Of a DNA stretch of 42,399 nt, positions 28,897 through 37,680 are shown piece by piece. The stretch spans positions 1 to 42,399 of the forward strand of contig NZ_JABMCN010000011.1 in the NCBI RefSeq assembly GCF_013179515.1, given 5' to 3'. Origin of the DNA: Pseudomonas sp. CM27 (lineage in GTDB: Bacteria > Pseudomonadota > Gammaproteobacteria > Pseudomonadales > Pseudomonadaceae). The notes below the pieces were generated by a model. It had not been told where the DNA came from. It made no database searches and was given only the letters and a program-made list of their open reading frames with translations. Positions within the stretch are counted from its first letter, which is position 1. Each line of letters opens with the position of its first letter. The translations under genes and the position numbers were made by a program.

Positions 28897-29516
28897 GCGT
28901 TATCGCTGGTATCAAGGGATCGGGAAAGGCGCTGCAGGCGCGCCTCGAGGCGTTCGGTATCAAGCTTCAGGGCGTCGAGTTCGCTGAAGGCGGCTTCGGC
29001 TTCGCGCTTGCCGACCAGGGTGCGGGACTCTTCGGCCAGGTAGTCGGACAGGTTGCGGCTGAAGCGCGCCAGGCCCTGACGGGTCCAGCGTGCGCGCAGG
29101 CGGACATGGCCGGCCAGCAGCGCCGTGGCCACCGGGCCGAGCCAGCGCTGCAGTTCGTGCTCCCAGTCCAGTTCCAGGTCTTGCAGCACGCCGAACAGGT
29201 CGAGCAATACGGCGCTGTCGCCGTGCAGTTCGACCTGCGGGCTGTGCAGCACAGCGGTCTTGTCGCTGGCCAGGGCCAGTTGCGCCAGGCTGCTGGCCGG
29301 GGCGCGCAGGCTGCAATCAACCTCGCCTTGCCAGTGGGCGGCGAGCATCAGGCCCTCTTCATCGGGCAGGATGAACACCTGCAGGGCCGGTTGGCGGCAG
29401 TCGATCTCTATGACCTTGCCTTCCAGCGCAGCCAGCCGCGGCAGGGCCGTGCTGTCCATGCGCAAGACCCGGTTCAGGCCATGTTCGACGCTGGCGAGCA
29501 GCCCGGCCAGCAGCAT
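28893..29516 (-). CDS. ubiJ: Ubiquinone biosynthesis accessory factor UbiJ (SCP2 domain)
   Basis: A 207-residue protein. The N-terminal SCP2 sterol-carrier-like domain (about 15-115) is the lipid-binding platform for the ubiquinone biosynthesis complex. A charged coiled-coil tail (about 165-200) follows. Position between ubiE and ubiB and overlaps with both identify it as UbiJ, since sequence conservation is low in this family. Confidence 0.9.
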   Translation of the reverse strand: MLLAGLLASVEHGLNRVLRMDSTALPRLAALEGKVIEIDCRQPALQVFILPDEEGLMLAAHWQGEVDCSLRAPASSLAQLALASDKTAVLHSPQVELHGDSAVLLDLFGVLQDLELDWEHELQRWLGPVATALLAGHVRLRARWTRQGLARFSRNLSDYLAEESRTLVGKREAEAAFSELDALKLDTERLEARLQRLSRSLDTSDNA

Positions 29517-30286
29517 CAGGGTTTGATCCCCCGGTGCACGGCTACGATGCCGCTGGTCATGTTGTGGTAGGTGACGCGGTCGAAGCCGGCCTCGACCATC
29601 ATGCTCTTCAGCGTTTCCTGGTCAGGGTGCATGCGGATCGATTCGGCCAGGTAACGGTAGCTTTCGGAGTCGTTGGTGATCAGCTTGCCGGCCAGCGGCA
29701 TGAAGGCGAACGAGTAGGCATCGTAGGCCTTGGACATCAGCTTGCTGGTCGGCTTGGAGAATTCCAGGATCAACAGCCGGCCACCGGGCTTGAGCACGCG
29801 CAGCATCGAGCGGATGGCCTGGTCCTTGTGGGTGACGTTGCGCAGGCCGAAGGCGATGGTCACGCAGTCGAAGTGGTTGTCCGGGAACGGCAGCTTCTCG
29901 GCGTCGGCCTGGACGAACTCGATGTTGCCGGCCACGCCACGGTCGAGCAGGCGGTCACGGCCAACCTTTAGCATCGACTCGTTGATGTCGGCCAGCACCA
30001 CTTGCCCGGTAGGGCCGACAAGGCGCGAGAACTTGGCGGCCAGGTCGCCGGTCCCACCGGCGATGTCGAGCACGCGGTTGCCGCTGCGCACACCCGACAG
30101 CTCGATGGTAAAGCGCTTCCACAGGCGGTGCATGCCGCCGGACAGCACATCGTTCATAAGGTCGTACTTGGCGGCCACCGAGTGGAATACTTCGGCGACT
30201 TTTTTCGCCTTCTGGCTTTCAGGGACGTCCTGGTAGCCGAAATGGGTGGTGGGTTCGGCGTGTTCGCCTTTGCGCTGGTCGTTCAT
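29516..30286 (-). CDS. ubiE: Ubiquinone/menaquinone C-methyltransferase UbiE
   Basis: A 256-residue class I methyltransferase acting on the ring C-methylation step of ubiquinone. The S-adenosylmethionine motif [13 protein letters not shown] is at residues 71-83; [19 protein letters not shown] at the N-terminus and [21 protein letters not shown] are UbiE signatures. It overlaps ubiJ by one base (TGATG) and is the first gene of the ubiE-J-B unit. It is divergent from the small PHA-system gene at 30411. Confidence 0.97.
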   Translation of the reverse strand: MNDQRKGEHAEPTTHFGYQDVPESQKAKKVAEVFHSVAAKYDLMNDVLSGGMHRLWKRFTIELSGVRSGNRVLDIAGGTGDLAAKFSRLVGPTGQVVLADINESMLKVGRDRLLDRGVAGNIEFVQADAEKLPFPDNHFDCVTIAFGLRNVTHKDQAIRSMLRVLKPGGRLLILEFSKPTSKLMSKAYDAYSFAFMPLAGKLITNDSESYRYLAESIRMHPDQETLKSMMVEAGFDRVTYHNMTSGIVAVHRGIKP

Positions 30287-30410
30287 ATCGCTTCACCGGA
30301 AAAAATTACCGCCATTCTAGGGCGAACAGGCAGATTTGTCTTGGCGGGGTGTGCCAGTGGGCAGGGGCGGGCATAATGCCAATTATGTCTACATCTTCAG
30401 GAATGCCCGC

Positions 30411-30686
30411 ATGACCCAGATCAGCGTCGAACGCAAACACTCACTCGGCCGCGAGGCCGCCCGTGCCAAGGCCGAAGCGCTGGTCGACAAACTCAGCCGC
30501 GAATACGACCTGAAGGCCACCTGGAACGGTGATCGCGTCGATGTGGCGCGCAGCGGCGCCAACGGCAGCGTGCACATTGGCGATGACAGCATTCGCGTGG
30601 AACTGAAGCTTGGCATGATGCTGTCGATGATGAGCGGCACCATCAAGGGTGAGATCGAGCGCGCGCTGGACAAGGCCCTGGCCTGA
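30411..30686 (+). CDS. Polyhydroxyalkanoic acid system family protein
   Basis: A 91-residue protein. The sequence from ISVERKHSLGREAARAKAEALVDKL to SGTIKGEIERALDKAL matches the small family annotated as 'PHA system' (PHA_gran_rgn) proteins found next to PHA loci. It has a charged N-terminal helix and a beta-rich centre (DRVDVARSGANGSVHIGDDSIRVEL). Its function is not known. ATG 30411 has AGGA upstream. In P. putida this gene normally lies between ubiE and phaI. Here the giant gene downstream separates it from phaI. Confidence 0.85.
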   Translation: MTQISVERKHSLGREAARAKAEALVDKLSREYDLKATWNGDRVDVARSGANGSVHIGDDSIRVELKLGMMLSMMSGTIKGEIERALDKALA

Positions 30687-30691
30687 GTCGG

Positions 30692-30719
30692 GCTGCCTGC
30701 CGATGGCCGAGCAGGCAGC
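30692..30719. terminator. Hairpin between convergent genes
   Basis: GCTGCCTGC (30692-30700) pairs perfectly with GCAGGCAGC (30711-30719) around a 10-nt loop. It fills most of the 48-bp gap between the small PHA-system gene and the DUF6543 gene, which converge on it. Confidence 0.55.
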
Positions 30720-30734
30720 GCTGCCAATCGGGCT

Positions 30735-33700
30735 TCAGGAGGCAGGAAACGGTATCACGCCCTCGACCTGTGCCAGTTTGAGGTCACCCCGGTACACGTT
30801 GGCTCGCTCGGTGGCACTGCTTGCCGCTTCCAGGCGGGCGCTGCGGCTCAGCCCGAGGGGCTCGGGGAATTTCAGGTGGCCTTTGCTGAAATCGTGCGAG
30901 CCCGCGTCTGCACGGGCATAGTGGAAATGTGCCTCCCACAGGGTTTCCTCTGGCAGATCTGCCCTGCGGATCGTGTAGACATCCAGGAAGTCACCGGCCC
31001 GCAGGCGTTTTCTCACCCGGCCTGGCTGGATGATGATCTTGCCTGCCCGGTGCAGGTAGTTCAGTGCATCGCTCCCGGGGTGGCGAGTATTCAGGTAGGT
31101 TACTGTCAGCAGTTCGTTTTTGAGTGTGCGCAGCGCGGCGCTGGTCTCGCCTAGACGAGCAGTCATCGCTTGGTCCTGGTGGCTGGTGCCGAGCCCGGAC
31201 GCCAGCTCGTCCAGATTGTCGATGAAACCGTCCATGAGGTCTGCCAGACCGTTCGGTTCATCGCTGCTTACATACTGGCGAGCGGTAATCTCAAGACGTG
31301 TCGTTCCCCCCATCAAGGATGTAGCACGCTCACGCATTGCCCGGTAGTTGCGAGGCCCGGCCTGGGGGGCAGGGGTGTCGTCATAAAGCCCTTCCCGTTG
31401 CTCGTACACCTGCAACACCTGGCCGCTGTCTGGATCATGCTGAGCCATCTGGCTGGACCCCTCGACCTCATCGCCCAGTACTGCCCTGCCTCTTGACGTC
31501 CTTATCAACTTGCGGCGCCCCGGGCGTATGCGGTGAGCCACCTGCCGCGGCGCAGGCGGGTCAGGTAGCTGGCTGTCGCTCAATACTGTACTCAGATTGC
31601 TTTCTGCGACCTGCTTGAGGGCGCCCACTTCAGCGATATAGGCGTCCAGCATCGGCATGTCCAGCGCCGGGTCTTCCCACAGTTGCAGATACCTGGCAAT
31701 GCCTGTCGCGCGCTCGTACTGGCGCAGGGCGTAGTTGAGGATTTCAGCCTGGTCGGCAAGCGAAAGGTCGCTACCTGCCAACAGTTCATGGCTGATCGCT
31801 GCTGTCCGAAAGTCGTCGTTGAACAGCTCGGCGTGCATCAAGCGCAACGCGTCGCCATCGACGTCGGTCGACAATGCACGGTCGAACGTCAACTGGTACA
31901 GGTCGCCGATGACCTGCCTGCGCAACAGGACTGAGGAACAGGGGCGCATCTCGATCAACTTTCGAATCTGGTTTTCCTTGTCCGCAAACTGGATTTTCGC
32001 ATCGTTGAGGGTGGCCAGGGTATTGCGGTCAAGGCGCAGGCTGGCCTCGAGGATACGTCGGTCGATAGCGAGAACATCGCGATAGCGGCCGCGCACTGCG
32101 GTGTATTGCTGCAGCTGTTGCGCGTCCAGAGGACCTGAAGGAAGCAGGGCATTCTGTCGCTCGATTTCGCGATGGTCTGCCAGCTGGCGCAGCCTCAGGA
32201 ACAAAATAGTGTCGTTCTTGATGAGCTTGTAGGCCAGGTCACCCCGGGTACGCTGGTTGTCTGCCTGCCAGGGTGCAGATTGTTTCACTACACGGCCAGT
32301 CTGCGCATCGAACTGTTCCTTCACCAGCGCAAGCTTGGCAAACCGAGGCTCAGCGAGCGCTTCGCAGCGTTGGAGCATGCGGGTCATCAGCCGTGCCGAC
32401 TCTTCATGACAGCGCGCGCTCAGCTGCAGGTCCAGGAGAATCTCCGAGCGCAAGGTGCCAAGAGCGTCATAGCTTTGTTGCATGTCTTCGGGCAGGTTGC
32501 CGGGGTCGGTACGTAACAGGCCGAGTTGTGACTGGTAAGTGCTTTCGAACAACAGCAGTTGGCGGTCAAACGGATCGAGCGCCAGGCGTTTGCGCACTGC
32601 CTGTTCCGCAAGCCGGGCCAGGCTGTTGCTGTCGGCGACCTGTTCGACGATCGCGGCCTGGAACGCTGCATCATTTTCAGCCGCCAGCTGCCGCGCGCTT
32701 TTGGGCATTCCACCGGGCAGGTGCAGGTCAATGACCCACTCTTCGTTCCAGCGGGTCAGCCATGGGCCTTTGCGGCGCTCGCGCCCGACGATGTAGTAAC
32801 CGTCCCGCTCGCCTCCCCATTCACTGCTCCAGGGGCCTTGGCTCTGGTCTGGGCCGATGATGCGCATGCCGTTCCATTCTTCCTGTACTTCATAGGCATC
32901 GTCCTGCAGCTTCACGTAATGGCGCCCCTGCAGCTTGAACAGCCCGCGCAGCCGTCCCTGGGTTTCCAGGATGGCGCTTGCCAGTGAGTGCCGCGCACGC
33001 AGGCTGCCCAAGGTGCGCAACAAGGCAGGTGGCAGGTTTCCCAGGCGCTGGTTGGCGTGCCAGCGCCTCACCGTCAGGGCTGTGGGCACCTGCTCGGTCA
33101 CGGGCTGCCACTCTCGTGGTCGAGGCTTTTCTGCTGGGACCTGCACCACGCCGCTGTGCTCAGGCGATGGGTCGTTCAGCCGGAGTTCTGGCAGTTGGGG
33201 TTCAGGCGTGCGGGGTGTCGCTATGGTGTGGATCAGCAGCATAGCCACGTTACTGATCAGATCTGCGGTGGCCATCGCTCGTTGTTCAACGGTGCCATTT
33301 GATAGCGCGTCAATATCGTTTTTCAGTGCCATCAGGCTGGTGACGAGCCACGCAAGGGTGGCGGCGGGTCCACGCAATAGGGTCAAAGCGGTGTTGAACA
33401 GCACGGCGGCAAAATGCACAAGCATTGCCCAGCGTTCCTGGCTATTGGACACGCTTTGGCGCGAGGCCAGCTGCCGCATGGCATTGAGCCGCGCTTCGAA
33501 CATGTGGATATCGAGCCTGGTTGGCCATGGCCTGAACGCGGCGCTGGCGGGCTGCTCGAGTTTCTTCAGGATGGTCGTTACCACGGCAGTGGAGGGGCTG
33601 AAGGTATAGGCCAGTGATTCAAGTTCAGGATGAATGTGGGGTTTGCTGAAGCCACCGTTGGCATACCTGGCCCTGGCGGCTGCGCTCATCCAGTCGAGCA

Positions 33701-35525
33701 TGCTCTGGCCCAGCGCTGGCTCGGTACGAATGCAATCCATCAGCTGCGCAATGCTCGGGAACACCCGTACAGGGTCTTCGGGGTAGAGCGGGCGATATAG
33801 CATCCAGTTTCCGGTTGCGTGCAGCTTGATCAGGAACATGCAGGCCACCTCGTCCTTTGCGGCCCCGGGGGCGAAGGCAAAGGCGAGCGGGGCCAGGGTC
33901 AGTTGGCGCTGATCGTCGCTGTCGCCGTGGCAGAAATCGTTGATGGTCTGGTGGGTGCGGCTGTCCAGTTTGCCGCCAATCCTGGCTTTGAGAGCGCTGA
34001 ACAACAGGCCGCTGCGCCATTCGCGGGCATAATTGTGTATCCGCTGCAGGGTCGCCTGTTCCTCGGCCAGAACGTGGTCCAGGTACGCGGGGTAGTTGCC
34101 GCCGATGTCGAGCTCACCGATCCACCGGGCGATAGTGTCCAGATCCAGGTCTTTGTCGGCCAGGGCGTTGCCAGCCAGGTCGCTGAGGCCCGTGGCCGAC
34201 TCCCCTATGCCGCTGTCCAGGCGCGAGACCATCAGCTCGGTGAGCGACACATGCCGGCTGATTTCGAGCCGGGCCAGGCCAGTACTGGAGTACTGCATCG
34301 GCACGGACAATGTGACCATCACCCGATCTGGGTGATAACGGGGCTTGCCGTCGGCCCTCTGTGGCATTTTCTGCAGCAGCCTGTCGACTGCATAGCGATG
34401 GATGTCCTGCACATCATCCAGCGCCGATTTGCCCTGGGACAACGCCTGGCAGGCCGAGAGCTCCAACAGCGCCGCGTAATAGTCCAGGCGCTCGGTGCTA
34501 CTGGCCTGGGCCAGCCAGCCAGGCAGTTCGACCACTGGAAGGTCGGGCGCCAGGTAGGCGTGGTCAAGGAAATAGCTCGAAGGGTCGCTGACCCTGTCGA
34601 AGGTGCTCTCCAGCGTACTGACGCTGTCATGGCTGGCCACCTGCACCTGGCCTATGCGCATGAGCGTGTCGTTGAGCAATTGCGTGGCCTGAAAGCTGAA
34701 AGGGTCACCTTCTACAGGCTGATATGCCCAGGACATGCTTTGGAACACCTGTTGGCCAGCGAGCGCATCGCGTAACGCGGTGGCGAATGCCGACAGGCTG
34801 ACGTAGCTGTGGACAATGCCCGATGGTCTGCACCAGAGCACGCGCTGCCCGGGGGCGGTGATGATGAGCAGGTCGGGAAGTGACTGGTGACGGGTGATGC
34901 CATCGCGCTGCAATGTTACCTGCAGTGCCTGCACAGCAGGCCTTTCACCGCTGCTGGCAATCAGCGAATACAAGATGGACCTGTCTGCCCCACTCAGGCC
35001 CTGACGATGAACCTTGTCGAGCCACGCGGCCTTGAGCATCTGCTGCAACCATTCCAGGGGCGTTATCCCTGATGCATCGCTGGGCCCAGTCCAGAAACTG
35101 ATCAGCGCTTGTTGGTAACGCTCGATCAGCCTGCCGAGCAGGTCGGTGAAGTCCCCGTCGAGATGGGTCATGCTCAAGCTGATTTCAGGCCGGGTCGCCG
35201 GGTCGGCCCCCTGTTCCTGAGCGCGAAAAACTGTGGGTGGCGCCAGGCTTACCTGGTCGGAAGGCACCAGCACTGTGGGGCTGGCGCCTAGAAAACACGC
35301 CAGTAGTGCGTCGACCAGGGGGCATGGGGCAGACGCTGCGCGAAGAATGTAAAAGGGCTGCAGAGAATCGAGCTGTGGGTAACCCTGGCGTATCCAGGGA
35401 TAGCGCCCGGTCAGGGCGGCAAAGCCTTCTTTGGCGGCCACAGCGCGCAGGCCTGGTCGTTTGGCGAAATGGGAAGCAACCAGGCGTTTGAACGATGGCC
35501 TGGGTTCCGCTGGGTTGTGGGACAT
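30735..35525 (-). CDS. Giant DUF6543 (dermonecrotic-toxin-like) protein
   Basis: A 1596-residue protein. I recognise the Pseudomonas DUF6543 ('dermonecrotic toxin domain') family by several segments: the N-terminal RPGLRAVAAKEGFAALTGRYPW; TFDRVSDPSSYFLDHAYLAPD (about 330); ARYANGGFSKPHIHPE (about 630); paired YxVxxxxxG-P/W segments HYVKLQDDAYEV and YYIVGRERRKGPW (about 865-930); and C-terminal LWEAHFHYARAD (about 1530). One hydrophobic stretch lies at about 698-735. No signal peptide is seen. ATG 35525 has CCGGAG 8 nt upstream; an upstream in-frame extension of 52 codons looks non-coding. There is no adjacent immunity-like gene. Base composition seems lower in GC than the flanking genes. The catalytic activity is unknown. 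Confidence 0.8.
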   Translation of the reverse strand: MSHNPAEPRPSFKRLVASHFAKRPGLRAVAAKEGFAALTGRYPWIRQGYPQLDSLQPFYILRAASAPCPLVDALLACFLGASPTVLVPSDQVSLAPPTVFRAQEQGADPATRPEISLSMTHLDGDFTDLLGRLIERYQQALISFWTGPSDASGITPLEWLQQMLKAAWLDKVHRQGLSGADRSILYSLIASSGERPAVQALQVTLQRDGITRHQSLPDLLIITAPGQRVLWCRPSGIVHSYVSLSAFATALRDALAGQQVFQSMSWAYQPVEGDPFSFQATQLLNDTLMRIGQVQVASHDSVSTLESTFDRVSDPSSYFLDHAYLAPDLPVVELPGWLAQASSTERLDYYAALLELSACQALSQGKSALDDVQDIHRYAVDRLLQKMPQRADGKPRYHPDRVMVTLSVPMQYSSTGLARLEISRHVSLTELMVSRLDSGIGESATGLSDLAGNALADKDLDLDTIARWIGELDIGGNYPAYLDHVLAEEQATLQRIHNYAREWRSGLLFSALKARIGGKLDSRTHQTINDFCHGDSDDQRQLTLAPLAFAFAPGAAKDEVACMFLIKLHATGNWMLYRPLYPEDPVRVFPSIAQLMDCIRTEPALGQSMLDWMSAAARARYANGGFSKPHIHPELESLAYTFSPSTAVVTTILKKLEQPASAAFRPWPTRLDIHMFEARLNAMRQLASRQSVSNSQERWAMLVHFAAVLFNTALTLLRGPAATLAWLVTSLMALKNDIDALSNGTVEQRAMATADLISNVAMLLIHTIATPRTPEPQLPELRLNDPSPEHSGVVQVPAEKPRPREWQPVTEQVPTALTVRRWHANQRLGNLPPALLRTLGSLRARHSLASAILETQGRLRGLFKLQGRHYVKLQDDAYEVQEEWNGMRIIGPDQSQGPWSSEWGGERDGYYIVGRERRKGPWLTRWNEEWVIDLHLPGGMPKSARQLAAENDAAFQAAIVEQVADSNSLARLAEQAVRKRLALDPFDRQLLLFESTYQSQLGLLRTDPGNLPEDMQQSYDALGTLRSEILLDLQLSARCHEESARLMTRMLQRCEALAEPRFAKLALVKEQFDAQTGRVVKQSAPWQADNQRTRGDLAYKLIKNDTILFLRLRQLADHREIERQNALLPSGPLDAQQLQQYTAVRGRYRDVLAIDRRILEASLRLDRNTLATLNDAKIQFADKENQIRKLIEMRPCSSVLLRRQVIGDLYQLTFDRALSTDVDGDALRLMHAELFNDDFRTAAISHELLAGSDLSLADQAEILNYALRQYERATGIARYLQLWEDPALDMPMLDAYIAEVGALKQVAESNLSTVLSDSQLPDPPAPRQVAHRIRPGRRKLIRTSRGRAVLGDEVEGSSQMAQHDPDSGQVLQVYEQREGLYDDTPAPQAGPRNYRAMRERATSLMGGTTRLEITARQYVSSDEPNGLADLMDGFIDNLDELASGLGTSHQDQAMTARLGETSAALRTLKNELLTVTYLNTRHPGSDALNYLHRAGKIIIQPGRVRKRLRAGDFLDVYTIRRADLPEETLWEAHFHYARADAGSHDFSKGHLKFPEPLGLSRSARLEAASSATERANVYRGDLKLAQVEGVIPFPAS

Positions 35526-35703
35526 GCAGTGTGCTCCGGTCGTTTGGCTGGCGACGGTAGAGCGCATGCTTGTCAGCGCGGCGGTAGATAGATCAGTGGC
35601 TGCAATGCTTAGGGTGAAGATTCTAATTTCCCGCCTTACCTTATGCTCAAGCCCAACCTCCATGGGCGGTTTCTCCTCCACTCATGAGCATGAGGTACAG
35701 AGC
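35526..35703. promoter_or_regulatory. Divergent promoter region of the giant gene and phaI
   Basis: This 178-bp gap drives both the giant minus-strand gene and phaIF. It should hold the PhaD-controlled phaI promoter known from P. putida, but I cannot name boxes with confidence. GATTCTAATTTCCCGCC (35619-35635) is its most AT-rich part. GAGG (35692-35695) is the phaI ribosome site. Confidence 0.35.
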
Positions 35704-36123
35704 ATGGCCAAAGTGAATGTGAAGAAAAAGGACGACGCCCAGAGCACCTTGGGCGAGGTGCGCGGCTACGCGCGCAAGATCTGGCTGGCTGGCATCGGCG
35801 CTTACGCGCGGGTGGGCCAGGAAGGTTCGGACTACTTCCAGGAGCTGGTGAAAGCCGGTGAAGGCGTAGAAAAACGTGGCAAGAAACTCATCGACAAAGA
35901 GCTCGATGCGGCCAACCACCAGATCGACGAAGCCACCCATGAGGTGAGCCGCGTACGCGGCAAGGTCGAAGTTCAACTGGATAAAATCGAAAAAGCTTTC
36001 GACGCGCGGGTCGGTCGCGCCTTGAATCGCCTTGGCATTCCGTCTAAACATGACGTTGAAGCGTTGTCGATCAAGCTTGAACAGCTGCACGAGCTGCTTG
36101 AGCGTGTCGCGCAAAAACCATAA
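35704..36123 (+). CDS. phaI: Minor phasin PhaI
   Basis: A 139-residue phasin that coats PHA granules. A short basic N-terminus is followed by YARKIWLAGIGAYARVGQEG, the phasin amphipathic signature, and a long coiled-coil with heptad charges. Length equals the known P. putida PhaI. GAGG (35692-35695) is 8 nt before ATG 35704. It is 10 nt ahead of phaF and shares the phasin core with it. Confidence 0.96.
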   Translation: MAKVNVKKKDDAQSTLGEVRGYARKIWLAGIGAYARVGQEGSDYFQELVKAGEGVEKRGKKLIDKELDAANHQIDEATHEVSRVRGKVEVQLDKIEKAFDARVGRALNRLGIPSKHDVEALSIKLEQLHELLERVAQKP

Positions 36124-36133
36124 GGAGAGCAGG

Positions 36134-36910
36134 ATGGCTGGCAAGAAGAATTCCGACAAAGAAGGCAGCTCCTGGGTCGGCGGGATCGAGAAGTATTCCC
36201 GCAAGATCTGGCTGGCGGGGCTGGGTATCTACTCGAAAGTCGACCAGGACGGCCCCAAGCTGTTCGACTCGCTGGTGAAGGATGGCGAGAAGGCCGAGAA
36301 GCAAGCGAAGAAAACCGCTGAAGAGGTAGCCGACAGCGCCAAATCATCGACCACTTCGCGTGTGTCGGGCGTGAAAGATCGTGCGCTGGGCAAGTGGAGT
36401 GAGCTCGAAGAGGCCTTTGACAAGCGCCTGAACAGCGCCATCTCGCGCCTCGGTGTGCCAAGCCGCAACGAGATCAAGGCCCTGCACCAGCAGGTGGATA
36501 GCCTGACCAAACAGATCGAGAAACTGACCGGCGCTTCGGTTACGCCCGTTTCGTCGCGCGCGGCTGCGGCCAAGCCGGCGGCACGCAAGGCAGCGGCCAA
36601 GCCATTGGCCAAGGCGGCAGCTGACAAGCCAGCGGCAAAAACTGCCGCGGCAAAACCTGCGGCTAAAACTGCAGCGGCAAAACCAGCAGCCAAAACCGCT
36701 GCTGCGAAGCCGGCAGCCAAGCCTGCAGCGGCCAAGCCAGCGGCAGCGAAGAAACCAGCTGTGAAGAAAGCGCCGGCCAAACCGGCAGCCGCCAAGCCAG
36801 CAGCCCCAGCAGCCAGCGCTGCGCCAGCTGCGACCGCCGCCCCGGCACCTGCCGCGGCCCCCGCCAGCAGCACGCCGTCGGCACCTACCGGCACCGGTAC
36901 CCTGATCTGA
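36134..36910 (+). CDS. phaF: Major phasin and nucleoid-associated protein PhaF
   Basis: A 258-residue protein with two parts. The N-terminal phasin domain (about 1-135, with KIWLAGLGIYSKVDQDGPK) binds PHA granules and ends in a leucine-zipper-like coil. The C-terminal part (about 136-240) is made of AAKPAA-type repeats with regularly spaced lysines, a histone-H1-like DNA-binding tail. PhaF tethers granules to the nucleoid and helps segregate them. AAGGAGAG is upstream of ATG 36134. A large inverted repeat ends the operon. Confidence 0.97.
   Translation: MAGKKNSDKEGSSWVGGIEKYSRKIWLAGLGIYSKVDQDGPKLFDSLVKDGEKAEKQAKKTAEEVADSAKSSTTSRVSGVKDRALGKWSELEEAFDKRLNSAISRLGVPSRNEIKALHQQVDSLTKQIEKLTGASVTPVSSRAAAAKPAARKAAAKPLAKAAADKPAAKTAAAKPAAKTAAAKPAAKTAAAKPAAKPAAAKPAAAKKPAVKKAPAKPAAAKPAAPAASAAPAATAAPAPAAAPASSTPSAPTGTGTLI
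36545..36880 (+). repeat. Low-complexity AAKPAA-encoding repeat in phaF
   Basis: Tandem degenerate hexapeptide units such as AAKPAA, AAKTAA and APAKPAA are encoded by repeated GCGGCCAAGCCA-like blocks. Unit number is prone to change by slippage, so PhaF length may vary between strains. Confidence 0.8.
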
Positions 36911-36925
36911 TACCGCGTTCGCCTT

Positions 36926-37020
36926 ATTCGCGGGTGAATCGGATCGCCGCACCGCCGCTCCCACAGGACCACGCTATGCCTGTGGGAGCGGCGGTGCGGC
37001 GATCCGATTCACCCGCGAAT
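36926..37020. repeat. Perfect 42-nt inverted repeat between convergent phaF and phaD
   Basis: The left arm 36926-36967 and right arm 36979-37020 are exact reverse complements over 42 nt with an 11-nt loop. Outer part TTCGCGGGTGAA and inner part CCGCTCCCACAGG are the REP core seen at 17284, but a 15-16 nt segment (TCGGATCGCCGCACCG) is inserted between them in both arms, mirror-wise. It can act as a bidirectional terminator for phaF and phaD. Confidence 0.93.
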
Positions 37021-37052
37021 GCGTCGGCAAGGGCAATACATCCCGGACAGGT

Positions 37053-37667
37053 CTACTCCTCCAGATACTTCACTGCCAACTGCTCCGCCGCCGCCCGTGC
37101 CTGCGGTTGCAGATGCGGCGCCACCAGCATCATCACCTGATACACCACAATTCCCACATCCCCTTCGCGCCCCAGCACCCGCTGGTAATCCAGCGAAAAC
37201 ATCAGGGTCATGGTGGTCTGCTCCACCAACTGCCCCAACGCCTGCGTCTCGCTGACCACCTGGCCCTGGCCCTTGAGGCTGGCCAGCAATGCCGCAAGCG
37301 TGCGCTTGAGTGCGTTGATCAGGCTGCGCATGCCGCGGGCCAGTTTCGGCAGGCGGCCAGTCAGGTTGGACAGGTCCTGGAACAGAAACCGGTACTGGGC
37401 CATGCGCTCCACGATCAAGTGCAGGAACAGCCAGTAGTCCTCAGCCTCCAGGCGAACCTCCAACGGTGGATCGAGCAAGGGCATCAACGCCTCTTCAAAG
37501 CGCTCGAAAAGCCCTAGCACCAGGGGTTCCTTGCCGTGGAAGTGGTAATACAGGTTGCCTGGGCTGATGCCCAGTTCGTTGGCAATTTCCAGGGTGGATA
37601 CGTTCGGCTCGCCCTGCTGGTTGAACAGCTGCAGGGCGCATTCGAGGATACGGTCGCGGGTCTTCAT
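37053..37667 (-). CDS. phaD: PHA transcriptional regulator PhaD (TetR family)
   Basis: A 204-residue TetR-like regulator. The N-terminal helix-turn-helix is VSTLEIANELGISPGNLYYHFHGKE (residues about 23-47). The C-terminal part is helical and is thought to bind an effector derived from fatty-acid metabolism. In P. putida PhaD activates both the phaC1 and phaI promoters. It starts 13 nt after phaC2 with no strong ribosome site, so it depends on translation from phaC2. It converges with phaF. Confidence 0.95.
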   Translation of the reverse strand: MKTRDRILECALQLFNQQGEPNVSTLEIANELGISPGNLYYHFHGKEPLVLGLFERFEEALMPLLDPPLEVRLEAEDYWLFLHLIVERMAQYRFLFQDLSNLTGRLPKLARGMRSLINALKRTLAALLASLKGQGQVVSETQALGQLVEQTTMTLMFSLDYQRVLGREGDVGIVVYQVMMLVAPHLQPQARAAAEQLAVKYLEE

Positions 37668-37680
37668 CCAGTGAACATGC

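Noticed and set aside
30735-35681. Start of the giant gene at the far upstream codon 35681
   Set aside because: The extra 52 residues do not resemble the family, and a ribosome site precedes ATG 35525.
36545-36880. Possible CRISPR-like or minisatellite array
   Set aside because: The repeats encode the AAKPAA tail of PhaF in frame and have no spacers.
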